From: Schistosoma haematobium
Lineage: Eukaryota > Platyhelminthes > Trematoda > Strigeidida > Schistosomatidae
Assembly: GCF_000699445.3 (NCBI RefSeq)
Contig: NC_067196.1
Span: forward strand, 71,679,864-71,743,863
DNA length: 64,000 nucleotides
Direction: 5' to 3'
Each line of letters opens with the position of its first letter. Position 1 is the stretch's first letter. The notes below the pieces were generated by a model, which was not told the origin of the DNA, ran no database searches, and saw only the letters and a program-made list of their open reading frames with translations. A program made the translations under genes and the position numbers. This document shows, piece by piece, positions 13,477 through 24,759 of this stretch.

Positions 13477-14679
13477 CAATAATTTGGCATATTTAATTGA
13501 ACTGTCATGCTATAGACACGAATGTAGGCAAAATATAATAAAATCCTGAAATTGACGAAATTGATTACAGTATTTTTAATGTGAAGTAAATCTCGAAAAG
13601 GTGTATTTTTCTTATTTAAACAGGGAAAGTCATGTAACTTTCAATAAAAAAGACCAATGTGAATGAAAAGTAAAGCCTGGAAATACAATGTAAGTTACAG
13701 TATTTAAATAGTATCATGTTTCTTCTCTAAATTACTTACAACACTATTATTATGATTATAAAACTGCTCAGTAGTTCAAGGAATAAAACTATTATTTGGT
13801 CTATGAGATTATTCATTATATTTAGTTTATCTTAGTCCACTATTATATAAATCACTACCGTCATAGAATATATAGATTTCCCATCCAACCAATGTGATCA
13901 CTTAAATTACAGCAAGTACTATTCATAATTAGGTGGTGAAGACTCAGCATTATCAAACCATGAACAATAAATACATACTAACTAATTGTAGCATTTCATA
14001 GCGGAGCAAAAAGAGAAAAGTGTTGAAGTAAACACGAAGAATATAGGCAAACAGAAATATTATTTCTAAAATACCAAAGCGAAGGACAAATAAACAATGG
14101 AACAAATAGCAAACTGGTCAGAAACGATTAAATTCTCACTACTTGAAGAAAAATAAATACGAAATATATCTTTGCACCGATGACATCATACTCAAACGAC
14201 TGTATCTAGTGTTCTCCTGTAAATATAAATCAGATGTAAGTTTTGCTTTGGATCTTAGATACCTCATTCTACTGCGAAATAGATCTATGTTAACTTCGTT
14301 TTCAAAAACTGAGACTACTATTATTTAATTTTGTTCTAAATATAGAAAAGCGAAACATTACTTCAAGCAACTCGGTGTATTATATTTTTGCGTTGTTTGT
14401 GGAACCATCATTGTGACAGAATTTGCATATGCATATAATTTTACATAAATAGTAGAAATCAGCTGAGTGAACACATACAATCATTGTTGAGTCAGATGAT
14501 GAAATATACCGTCTAATCCTGATCACCTAACATGGGAAAACACATCAATAAAGTAAGTTTAATCCAGGAACAAACTGTTTGACTATATACATAGTGTGCA
14601 GTAGAAACTGTTCCAAAACGTATAACCATATATACAAAACACAATACGTATATAAAATCTAACACTTATCACCTTTGTT

Positions 14680-14850
14680 CTGTAGACAGGAAGTCCTGGG
14701 TTCGAATCCCGGTTCTGGGATCGTGGATACACACTACTTAGGAGTCGCACGCTAGAATGAAAAGGCAGTCTAGTGCTTCCAATTTTCGGATGGCTGTCTG
14801 ATTTAAATCGGTTTGTGATTTCATTGAAACTCAACAATCTCCACAACCTC
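14680..14850 (+). repeat. tRNA-like (SINE-like) repeat with B box, left arm
   Basis: Contains gtcctgggttcgaatcccgg, a near-consensus Pol III B box (GGTTCGAATCCC) in a short T-arm-like hairpin, followed by a body shared with 320-520. There is no full cloverleaf, so it is a tRNA-derived repeat rather than a tRNA gene. Twin at 39670-39840 on the minus strand. Confidence 0.55.
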
Positions 14851-16589
14851 AGACTGACAAAAATGTTTGACGTATTATGATTCCCACGTAGTTAAAAAGC
14901 GATAATAAGGAAAAACAGACTATGTTTAGATTTTGTAATGTAACTTTTATAGCTTATTAATTATCAGAATGTCTTATGATTTAAAATCTCTCCTAGGTTT
15001 TATCAAATCATCCGTTTTCTGTTAGGCTTTTCTAAATCATGTGGATTATCCTACGCTCCAGCATAAGAATACAACAAAGTGAGATTTACGAAATATTCTG
15101 TAGTTTACTATTGAAAATCAAGGTGCATAAAGTACATTATATAGATAGCCATGTCTAGTTGTCTAGGCCTAAGCAGTTATTTATTTATCAAAAGGGAACT
15201 AGATTTTACCAATAGCAATAGCTATCGTAAGAAAAATAGTTTAATTCATAAAGATACTGTGAGGAGCATTAATGCTTAAGCATTTGACGCATAAAGGGAC
15301 AAATTACTTACATTTCTAAACATTTCTAAATGGTAATAATAACTTTACTAACAAGTAGAATTCATGCTGTTCAAGTTTGAAATGGGACTCAAACTACAAA
15401 GTTATGAATTCGTATGAAATCATAATCATTCATATAGGGTTAAAATCTCTACTACACGAATAAATAACTACTGCAGTATCGAGTAAACAATATCACTACT
15501 AAATAATTTATTCTCATTAAATTATCAAAAGTGTATTCAGAAAAATAATTATCATGTTCATTATCTTTATATTAAAAAAACTCTTACCAATTTTGAGTAG
15601 TCCTTTCCATTGAATAGCATTGAGTCCAAAAACAACAAGACTAAAACCCATCGTTGCACCTACAATACTATGTGTGCCAGAGACTGGAAGACGGAAGAAT
15701 GTAGCAACCAAAAGCCAAATACAAGAACCTATAGACAAATGAAACAAATATAACAGAAAATGGTAGAAAAAGGTTACTCGAAATAGTGAATACCTCCGTA
15801 AACTCTATCAGTATATGTATAATTCTATGAATACAGTTTACTGATGATAAAAGCTTATGATTATCAAATACATCCACTTAATGTCAATTATTTGATATTC
15901 GAGTTTAATTAACTGATATGCGCCCGTCAGAATAGAGATTAAGAAAACTGTCAGAAGTTATCTTTTAACCATTATACTAACTATGCTACATACCTGAAAT
16001 AATCTCAAAATGTTAGAGTTAATCCCAAATTGAATAATACATAATAACAGTGTATACATTTAACTGCTTGTCATGAGTTCATTAGACCCAATATTACAGG
16101 CTTTGAGCAAACATAACATTTGCTAAACAAGTATACAAATATCTAATTGGTTCGTTTTTATTCAATAAAAATAAATAGCATTAAAAAATATGCCTATCAC
16201 AAATGCAACCAATAATAAATTTTGATAAGTCACAAATTATTTTACAACAAAGATTATTTTAACAGGAAATTAGCAATCACCTTGAGAAAAGTAAATATTT
16301 GTTAAGAACATGGAGTATAAATGTGCCAACTTGACATTAAAACTATAATCACAAAAACTACGTTGGATTCTGCACACAGTTTCACTCAAACATAGGATAA
16401 AAACTAACAAATAACTTGACAATTATTTTATCAATATTGTAATAAGTACGTCATTGTTTTGGAATAATAAAATCTCCTTTTAAAACTGACTAAGTATTTA
16501 AGATTTTTAAAGTTGTCATCAAATGTTTTATTGTGCAAAAGACATTAAACAGTTTGGTAACAACTGTAATTTAACAGTTGATATTAGTC

Positions 16590-17160
16590 AATCACAACGT
16601 AGAACCTATACGCATGTACATCGGTTCAAGTTGCCATACCCGAATAGCACAGAAAGATGAAGTTGTTGTCAGGCCAGATCCTAAAATAGTAGAGGTAGTA
16701 GCAGTATCAGTGGTAATAGGCAATATTGGACATCGAAGATATGACTCGAAAAGAAAATATAAATTAGCAGAATAACGACAAAGAATGGATGCACCTGAGC
16801 CGTTCCAAACGATTTAGAGCCATGTCATTCAACGTCTCCAACCATTGATTACGATAATCATGTAACCGTCGACCAGGTAGTACTTATTAACACTAGTTAA
16901 ATCCAGATGTCAGTGACTCCATGGATTGATGTCATGTTTTGGTTTGGCTGCCCCATAGCTTCCCTCCAGCCTACTCCTGCACCAGAAAACATCGACTGTC
17001 GAGGTAGGCGGTGGTTGGGCATACGCAACACATGTCCCAAACACCTCAGTTGATGTAGATTTATTAGATAATCAATCGGTTTCCTATCTTTGCCTAGTAC
17101 TCTATTCCTAACCCAGACATTGAATATTCCGTGATCTCAAAATACACTTCTAGTGGCATT
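16590..17160 (-). mobile_element. RTE (SR2-like) LINE 3' fragment, left arm
   Basis: Minus-strand copy of the last part of the RTE at 46240-47955: a VLGKD...[15 protein letters not shown] block, then the 3' UTR ending near the tggcaacttgaaccgatgta tail. In-frame stops and deletions make it non-coding. Twin at 37360-37930 (+). Confidence 0.75.
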
Positions 17161-17165
17161 ATATC

Positions 17166-17626
17166 TAACTCCAGTTAGATCGTTTCTGATTGTTATCGAG
17201 ATATATACATGTTGCCAATCCTCGACTTAACTCGCGTTAGTGAATAACGGAATTAAAGTAAGACAAATACAAGAATGAGTTTTGAATAAGTATATTTTGT
17301 ACAATCATTGATCGGAATAGACAATCAGAAAGACGGAGCGAAGGAAGAGAAGAGGAGAGAGTGAAACGAAACGAACCGGAGAAGATATGTCAATCAAATC
17401 AACTGAACCAAGAGTTACTCAATATTTCTAGTCAGACAAAAAACAGGTTACAGACATGTGATGAGTCGAATAACAAATGCACACACATACGCTTACATAA
17501 AAACGGTCAAGGTTGATAAGCGAATAATTAACAAAGTCAAAAATGTGACTCAAGGAGAATGAATGAATTGGCCTGTCCGAAAGCTAGAATAAGCTATATG
17601 GGCTTGACATAGTGCCAGCCACGTCA
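17166..17626 (-). mobile_element. Solo-LTR-like dispersed element, copy 2 (left arm)
   Basis: Aligns over its whole length to 6798-7253, including the shared run aaatgcacacacatacgctt. It contains a purine-rich stretch (aagaagaggagagagtgaaa) absent from copy 1. It adjoins the RTE fragment at a small palindrome, atctaactccagttagat (17163-17180). Confidence 0.45.
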
Positions 17627-18814
17627 AAGCCCCCTGTAGAAAATAGCGAATTAACCTTAAAATGTCTGTTTTCGAAATTAACACAGAAGATGTGTGCAGT
17701 TAACGTAAACAATAACTAGCGAACAAAAATTGTACTGTATCTGATAGAGTAGTGTCGCGTAAGAAGTGAATGTATTGTCATACTTATGTAAAAAGTACAT
17801 GAATATTGTAAAGATGGGGAAAAATGGAATGTTAGCATGCGATTATGAGCAAATTATCAAGCGTACAAAAAATCAACATACATTTATTTCGTGACTGTTT
17901 GAATGATTAAATGACACGTTCGTATGAGCGATTCAAAATATCGTGAAAACAGAGTGATAAATCGTTCATGGGTATGACAGAGAAATATACCGTGAGAATA
18001 AGTAGGTTGCAAGTTGTCTGATGTATGAGCAGGTAGTAAATATATCGGAAATATATGACATGTGATAGCCATATATCCGCAAAAATGAAAGATAATAACC
18101 AAGTCATTGATGCGATAATTGACCCAGAACAAAATAAAGATGAGATATCCTAGCAAAAAGCTTATCAGAATTAAAGGCATCCACAGACATAACAAATGAT
18201 ATCGAAATGAAAAATGTTTGGTATAGCATTAAAATGATCTCGCCTAAGTAAATGTGTGTAAAAATAGGGCGGAAATGGCACGAAAAAAAATTGAGCGGAC
18301 TCACTCAAGACAGGAAAGTTTTACGTTATTGAATAATAGAAAACAGTCCAGTGAGTTTCAAATGTTATAACGTGAATGGAATGTTCATAAAATTATAATT
18401 TCTTCGGTGAGTGATATGATTGTGTATATGTCATAATCCAATGTCAGCACGAACAAAAATAATAATTCCACGTTAGGTGATGATATGACATTAATGTAAT
18501 CATGAGAATATGATAATTATAGTCATAATGGGACGATCCATCAAAACGATAAGTGAGCAGAGTTGACACGAAGACAAAGTACATATAGGATAATGCGATC
18601 TGAGCATGTCCATGTCGCTGCTGTACCGGTGATGATGAATGCATCGGATTAGAGATTAAGTCGTTTGAGTTCCTCATCTACTAAGTCAGCCACTTTGTCC
18701 GTTTATCACACCCATAGAGTTCGAGATGTACACCGTCTGTCCAGATTTGCAGGATGCGTTTGGTCCGAAATCGAACTTACAACTTTATTAGTGTGATGAT
18801 GATATCATCTATGA
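17627..18814. other. Unclassified block in intron 2 equivalent, left arm
   Basis: Includes a 103-codon hydrophobic minus-strand frame (17884-18195) with no recognisable domain, duplicated in the right arm as 36326-36637. Base composition is less AT-extreme than the flanks and it sits between two transposon fragments, so it is probably another degraded element. The right-arm mirror is 35707-36893. Confidence 0.35.
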
Positions 18815-19780
18815 GGTTATCGAGTTCTTCCTGTCCCGTTTAGCTGGACAGCACACAAGCGACTGTTTATTCGAGTCCCGTCTAGGAAAGCCTGTTTTAA
18901 GTTGGAATTTAATGCTAGACCTACACCAGCGAGGTCACGGGAACTAGCAGTGGGGTCTCCAGTCACTTTTAGGGCAAATCGTCCCGATTCTTTATACTGA
19001 CAAGGTGAGGTCAAATGAATGACTGTACTTGGACCCTGTATGAGCGTTTCGGAGACGCATTACACGTTGATAGCGCGAGACTCTAGGGTTTTAGCTAAAG
19101 GAGCATGTTGTGTCATCCGACACAAGGTTCGAATATTAAAAGCTCCAACATATAGTTTAGAGCATAGTTTCAAGAGACCAGAAATAACATTTCGTGAACT
19201 CAAATCATTAATGTTAGTGGCACGTGGTGATAAAGATAAGTTAGAAGGGTTATTCATTGGGATGAAAGAATTATTAGGAGATAAAGGAGTGGTTCCATCG
19301 TCAATAAGATGACCTCGGGTGCTGATAGTAGTATTAGAATGGTTGTCACTTCCCGGTTGCCCACACCGCAGAAAGATATTTCTTCTTGAGGGACCTGAAA
19401 AGGATGTTGAATTAGTGGTGGTCTTGGAGAACTAGGAGTGTGACCACAGAGCCCAAAGGACAACTGCTTAAGGCCAGTTGCGCACGGGCTTTATATGGGA
19501 CGTTTTGATGAGTTTGCTTCGCACTTCAAAACGCCTTACCGCCGGATGCAGATGCTGGTTGTCCGAAGAAAACACTTTACTGCACCCACACTCCACTACA
19601 GTCAGCAGTACGATCTGGCCTGCGGGCCTTAAGTTGCTGCTTTTAGCATTACCGTCTTCCAACCGACCTCCCTGGTGTGGCAGCACCTAAAGAAACAAGT
19701 GCTTACCCCGACATAGTTCAGTAGAATCATCACGATAGGCAAGTCTGACCACCACATCGATAGCAGCTATGGTCGAGCGA
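18815..19780 (-). mobile_element. 5' region of an RTE LINE (UTR plus start of endonuclease), left arm
   Basis: The minus strand carries an endonuclease N-terminus-like frame with [11 protein letters not shown], then an ETR-type block lost by frameshift, [17 protein letters not shown], and [12 protein letters not shown]. These are the first motifs of LINE apurinic endonucleases in this clade. The GC-richer sequence to about 19780 is probably the 5' UTR, also found degraded at 53090-53490. Twin at 34741-35706 (+). Confidence 0.65.
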
Positions 19781-21039
19781 ACGTTGATATATATAAAGTA
19801 AAATAGCTCATTATCACTAGGAGAATTATTATCATATCAGTTTTATTTAATTCATGTATAACTGTTAGCACCAGAGATTAAATGTAGTTCATTACTTTTG
19901 AAATCCAGAAAAAAGTTATATAGTGAAAAAATACTATTTTCATAGACCTACCACCCAGAGCAGCAACCTGTCCGGCCATTAAGAGTACATGCCCGTTGTC
20001 GATGGTTTGAAAAAGTTCGACACTAACAATACCTTTCCGTATGGTATTGGAAACTTTAGCACCTGAAGAAGCACGCACGTATATATATAACCAAACTAAA
20101 TTTACCTAAAAGAACAGAACCGCTTAATTCACAGATTGTAGCAAGAATACAAGCTTGTTTCAGTGTTAATACTTTGGCCCCAACACTAGTCCCGAATGAA
20201 TTTGCCACATCATTTGCACCAATTCCAAAAGCAAGAATAAAAGCTATTATGAAACCAACGACGACCATCCATATTTGGTCTTCAGGGATCAACATGGTTC
20301 ATAAGAACCAAAGACTGCAAGATAAGATCTTAATATCACACGCTCAAGTAAACTGGTGGGTTGAAAAATAGAAAACAGATATATTGTAGATGTTTGCTGA
20401 TAAACAAAGAAAAACACCAAAGATATATGTATATCTGGTTATACGAACCAAGGTTATAACTTAGATGGATGTAGACCTTCCCTAAGTTTCTAGAGATAAG
20501 CTCAAAATGATAAAACAAGATGATCTATTAGATCACGTGAACACTTCTTTAATTTCAAGATTCGAGCTAGCGTATAACGTTATGAGATTTCATGCATTCA
20601 TGTCAGACATTTTTTCGCCTAAATGTCCAGTTTTGTAATTTTCCCATACTGTTTCTATAAAGTATCGAAGCAAAAAGAGGAAAAATGTATTCCATAAACT
20701 TCATTGTTTGTTGAGCTGGCTTTATAAAATGTAGTCACAAATTTATTGAAAAAGTACACATTATTGAGTAGACGATCGACAGCGCCACAGTATTACTATA
20801 TAGATCTACCCCGGAATTGGTGACACTGGTAGTAATCATGAGCATGTTTGATAACGTATCTCCACTTCAACCCAAGATTTCATCTCTTGAGTAATCGAGA
20901 GCTCTATAGACAGTATCTACAACAATCACCCACTAAGTTCTAAGTTCAACTCTTAAGATGTTAGTGGGTTAGCCATATGAGTAAACATACAGGTAAACAA
21001 CACACTCTAGGATTCAGGTACATCCTGTTTAGTTTTATG

Positions 21040-21601
21040 ATTACCACATCAATTTAGAAGAGGTTACGCGGGTGACATGTTAGTTATCCTGAAGAGAGAT
21101 CACTTGCAAATATTCGTAGGTTGGTCGACGTTAACAACTACAGCAAATTTACAATTAAAGAAACAGAAGACAGGGTCTTGTTCTTTGATATTTTAGGCAA
21201 CAGAGTAAACAGAGGGACGTAAAAAACAAGTATGGAAAAAACTAAGGTACACAAAGCAAGTATTAAAAGCTACAACAGCATACAAAACGAATTATGTTCA
21301 GACACTAATCACAGAAGTAAAAAAAACAACTCTGGCAACCAAGAAACAGATCGCCCTACGATGTGCGAAACTCATCTCAGAAATCATCACAAGGGCTCTA
21401 AAGCTCTTTGGAATAACCGTCGCCCACAAACCAATGCAACCACTCTATTTCATTCTATACAGACCAAAAGACAACAACAAAAGAAGAGAAATGAGACATC
21501 ATTTACAAAATAAATTGCACCAACTACGGGACCTATCACACTGAACAAATTGAACGTCCTCCTCATCTATCCATAAATGAACACGGATCAGCAATAGAGA
21601 G

Positions 21602-21602
<1 letters not shown>
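21040..21602 (+). mobile_element. Penelope-like element fragment (RT end plus GIY-YIG-type region), left arm
   Basis: In shifting frames I read a degraded RT catalytic region (GYAGDMLVILKR in place of YVDD), FTIKETEDRVLFFDILGNRV (the IPFLDVL-like block), a linker (KASIKSYNSIQNELCSDTN), then AHKPMQPLYFILYRPKD and a Cys/Tyr/His region ending INEHGSAIER. This resembles the RPKD...GIY-YIG endonuclease region of Penelope-like retroelements. Frameshifts break it. It stops abruptly at the ATTT tail of the inserted RTE. Twin at 32919-33481 (-). Confidence 0.6.
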
Positions 21603-21661
<59 letters not shown>

Positions 21662-21664
21662 TTT
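21603..21664. repeat. (ATTT)n microsatellite, expanded in left arm
   Basis: About fifteen TTTA units. The equivalent in the right arm (32899-32917) has about four. This single difference accounts for the 39-bp shift in arm pairing. Confidence 0.95.
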
Positions 21665-22275
21665 GGACACATGAATATTGGTACAAGAGAGCGCCAATAT
21701 ATATGCGCCACACAAAACAATGAAAATTCGAGAGGAATACAAAGAAAGAAAAAAAGCTAAGGAGCGCAACAAAAAAGAGAGAACGATAACGAAGAGATTG
21801 GTGTACGGTAATGTGCTAGTAATCAGGGAACGCAAAGGTACAATCGGAAGAAATCTTTCAGGTAAGGGAGACAGAACCACTTTTTATGAAGAAAGTAAAA
21901 GAAGGTTACAGCAGGATCGCCACTGGCTTCTATTCTGAGACATATCTGATAACGTCTCTAGCCACTGTGTAGCACCATCTCTCAGACCCCAACCAGGGAG
22001 TCGTGAAGGACCAACACAAGCCAGTCCTTTGCAGCTTTCTTTCATGCCACGACACCATGTCATGCACTGACCACCTCTCCGCTTCTTCCAACCAGTCCCA
22101 GAGTCGGCAAATAATGCACGACGTGGAATTCTCTGGGACGACATTCGGAGAACATGTCCAAGCCACCGAAGTCGGTGTTTCAAGATGGTGACACTAATTG
22201 AATTATCATCTCTGTGCCCGAACACACGATGCCGAACCTCTGCATTACTGACATGGTGTTGCCACTGATATCGAC
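21603..22275 (-). mobile_element. RTE LINE 3' end inserted in the Penelope-like element, left arm
   Basis: The minus strand encodes the C-terminal RTE tail: [54 protein letters not shown] and LPGWGLRDGATQWLETL, ending near 21884. A 3' UTR and a long (ATTT)n tail (21603-21664) follow. The coding frame before the tail is open over 163 codons. Twin at 32285-32917 (+). Confidence 0.8.
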
Positions 22276-23715
22276 ATATGTAGACAACCATGGACGTGAG
22301 TTTAACTAGAGAGAATTCGAAACTATCTGCAAGAGAAATCCCAAGACGGCCAGGGAACCTCCATGGGGAAAACACTTAAGTCCGTTGGGAATAAACAGGT
22401 GCATTGATGTCCACCCAATCTACGAACCTACATGAAATAGGCCAATTAATCATAGTGTTAGATTTCAACCAGCAAAGACAGTCGATACGAATACAACGAC
22501 AAATGAAGGTAACAAAGTGTACGAAGGTACCAAGTAATAAACATGGCCATGGGAACAGATAGATGTAGTGTTTGTGGAACAACCAGAAATCTCACTTCTA
22601 CGTGGAGTAGGGGTTTAAGACTTTGTCCAGAATAACAACTAAAAATCGACAGTCAAATCACCTAACTTACAAAACAAAACCACCAGAAATTAGTCCATAT
22701 GGCAAACTTTACTGCTACAGAAGCATAACATAGCTCATTACATCAGAATATTTACAAACAAAATTGGTAGTAAACAGATAAAAGTTATTCAATGCACTAA
22801 AATTTTACTTCATTTGAGGGTTTAATTCACAAGCGCCACCAAGTTTCCGTCAAAGTCTTAAAACGAAGAAAAAAGATCTCACAGAAGCTGGTGTTACTTT
22901 AAACAACAGGGAAATCGTTGAAAAGCGTCTTGAATTCTAGTAAATCATTAATTAGACCTGAAAATCCAGTGTTAAACAGATTTCTAGTTGGATTTTATTC
23001 GTTCTCTTAGACTGCTGTTCCGATGTTTACTTTTATAAAACTTCCGGTGATGTCATTTTTACCACGTGGTTTTTATCTTTGTTTATTGAACTTACTGGAC
23101 TGATATGAAGTTTGATAACAAGAATCAACACACAACCGTATCGAGTTCTACGCTGAGATTATTGACAAACTAGTTTCTCCTGCATTATATCACCTATATT
23201 GAGAAATGGGTGGAAATTCTAAACAATTTCAGCTTTCTTAATTTATTAATTCATTGGATATACTCCCGATGTTTGTGATATATAGCTGATGTAAATACGC
23301 CTATTTAGTTCTTGGTAATTAACGACCTCAAGAACAGTCAACGAAGCCAAACAAGATAGTTATTCAGTTAATTAAAGATAGTACAATGATAAAACTAACA
23401 GGTAGCGGCATAAGTGTATCAGCCATATCGGCATGTAATTACAGTAATTTTCATTTGACTTTTACAGTAACTGAGTACGGAACAAGACCAATCAAATTGG
23501 CGAGATGTAGACAAAACAATAAATACGAATCCCTGTGTTACTGAATCATTCTATCAATCCAACATTTACATGAGCTGGATTACATTAGTGTATCATCATC
23601 AAGCCCTTTTTGGAACCCATTGTCGATACATTTCCATCACATAGACCAACTCAGAATTTTTCGGTACAAATCTATGAGGAAACAAATGACATACCGTGAT
23701 CTGACTGCATGTTAT
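22276..23715. other. Innermost part of left arm, no gene seen
   Basis: Non-repetitive, AT-rich sequence upstream of the inverted transporter copy; mirror at 30844-32284. It may contain the promoter or a noncoding first exon of the transporter, but I see no decisive TATA or initiator signal. Confidence 0.4.
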
Positions 23716-24069
23716 CTGTTATGTATTTAGATCGAAATTTTACGATCAATCACTGAAAGTTCTCAAGGTTATCGACAATATCTAACGTTATTAGTGTCGA
23801 TTACGATACAGCATACAGCACACACACACGTAACAGAAGTGGTTTCTGAACAATTTATTCATCGCTTTATAACTCGAAATGCATGACGTTATTGAGCAAT
23901 CTCAAGTTTATGATTTCGAGAGGTACACTGAAATTTCGTTTTAGATCAAGAATCATGAGTTTAGATAAAACCATAATTCACGGACAACTTTGGAGCAACC
24001 CTGGACCGATCGTAAGAGTGGTAACCTACGGATAAGGACTAAACAAGGGTTGCAAAGCAGTTAGAATTC

Positions 24070-24165
24070 TTATTTACGGTTGATGGTTAGGGTTAAAAAT
24101 CACATTTAAGGTTTTCATCACGAACTGACATCATCTATAGTGCCAAAACTCTATTCAGCCAAATT
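24070..24165 (+). repeat. Small dispersed repeat with degenerate telomere-like core, copy near spacer left edge
   Basis: Contains ggttgatggttagggtt and ggttttcatcacgaactgac, then a tgccaaaac block. The copy at 30640-30715 is inverted relative to it; other copies lie at about 10850 and 52160. The TTAGGG-like word is imperfect and not tandem. Confidence 0.6.
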
Positions 24166-24568
24166 TATCGATCCATTTCACGCCTAAATTTTTAACTTGC
24201 TATCTTATAGCTGATCGGTTCGTCCATAGATTATAGTCTTGCACAAGTTGAATTATCATGTGTTAGGCGACATAAGTTTCACAATGAGGTTATCGTTGTG
24301 GTATTGAATACAAAAAATTGGTTGCGATTTTAAAAATACTTCTTTATTAATCTGCAACAATTAAAAATAAAAAATAAACCTTACAAAAACGAAGCAAGCG
24401 AAAAATAACGTGGCAAACAATCAACGCGCCAAGAGTTGATAGTAAAACTAAAGCTTTGTGATCGGTAATAACAAGTTCAAGGGCAAACTGTTATACAAAT
24501 TTTATACAAGTCTTTAGGTATGTTTACTTCCTGCAATCAGCAAATTCAATGTTTATTTTCAATTTTAG

Positions 24569-24759
24569 ATGAAAATGTTATTTTTAGTAGTTACTTGTAT
24601 TTGCGCAGTTTTCAGTAATAAAGGTAGTAGGTTAGTGAATCTATGTTAATCCTGTCATATTACCTTTCAGTGAGGTCCGAATTCTCCTTGAAAATATTTA
24701 CTGATGGGGCTGATACCACTTGTTCGTGCACGGCGTTCCTGTCATTGACTAGTCGATGA
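24569..24759 (+). CDS. Possible tiny spliced ORF with signal-peptide-like first exon
   Basis: Exon 24569-24623 reads MKMLFLVVTCICAVFSNK, a good secretory signal shape (Met-Lys, then a hydrophobic core). It begins right after aattttag and ends at a gtagta donor. A 47-bp candidate intron (24624-24670, ending ttacctttcag) leads to a 29-codon second exon ending in TGA at 24757-24759. Secreted schistosome micro-exon genes have short exons and a first exon coding a signal peptide, but tiny introns are general in this genus. The second exon overlaps, antisense, the 3' coding end of a CR1-like LINE, which argues against it. I cannot name the product. Confidence 0.2.

Larger units (their letters stand above)
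9366..20295 (-). pseudogene. Inverted partial copy of the SLC20-like gene, exons 1-4 only
   Basis: On the minus strand four exons match the right-arm copy: 20106-20295, 19952-20062, 15588-15728 and 9366-9451. All splice sites are intact, and the first 79-codon open frame is identical in both copies. Together they encode 176 residues, about a quarter of a PiT protein. Nothing resembling exon 5 or later lies between 1 and 9365. The inverted repeat ends near 8302, about 1.06 kb past exon 4, and is followed by unrelated repeats. If the arrangement is genuine, this copy is a 5' truncated-gene duplicate whose transcript would lack most of the transporter. It could still be part of a second full gene if downstream exons lie beyond position 1. 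The label pseudogene is therefore provisional. Confidence 0.6.
8302..23715. repeat. Left arm of giant inverted duplication (about 15.4 kb)
   Basis: Reverse-complement identity to 30844-46229 is continuous. Paired positions sum to 54559-54560 at the inner end, 54521 after the ATTT microsatellite, 54519 near 15.6 kb, 54527 near 12 kb and 54530 near 9 kb, so only small indels separate the arms. The inner edge is at the shared word ataacatgcagtcagatcac; on this arm homology stops at 23715. At the outer edge, identity weakens over the last about 30 bp and is lost at about 8302. It contains exons 1-4 of a transporter gene plus many transposon fragments, all mirrored in the other arm. Confidence 0.95.

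Noticed and set aside
14690..14720. tRNA gene suggested by GGTTCGAATCCC
   Set aside because: Only the T-arm/B-box portion is tRNA-like. There is no acceptor stem, D arm or anticodon arm at the right spacing, and the body matches a dispersed repeat at 320-520.
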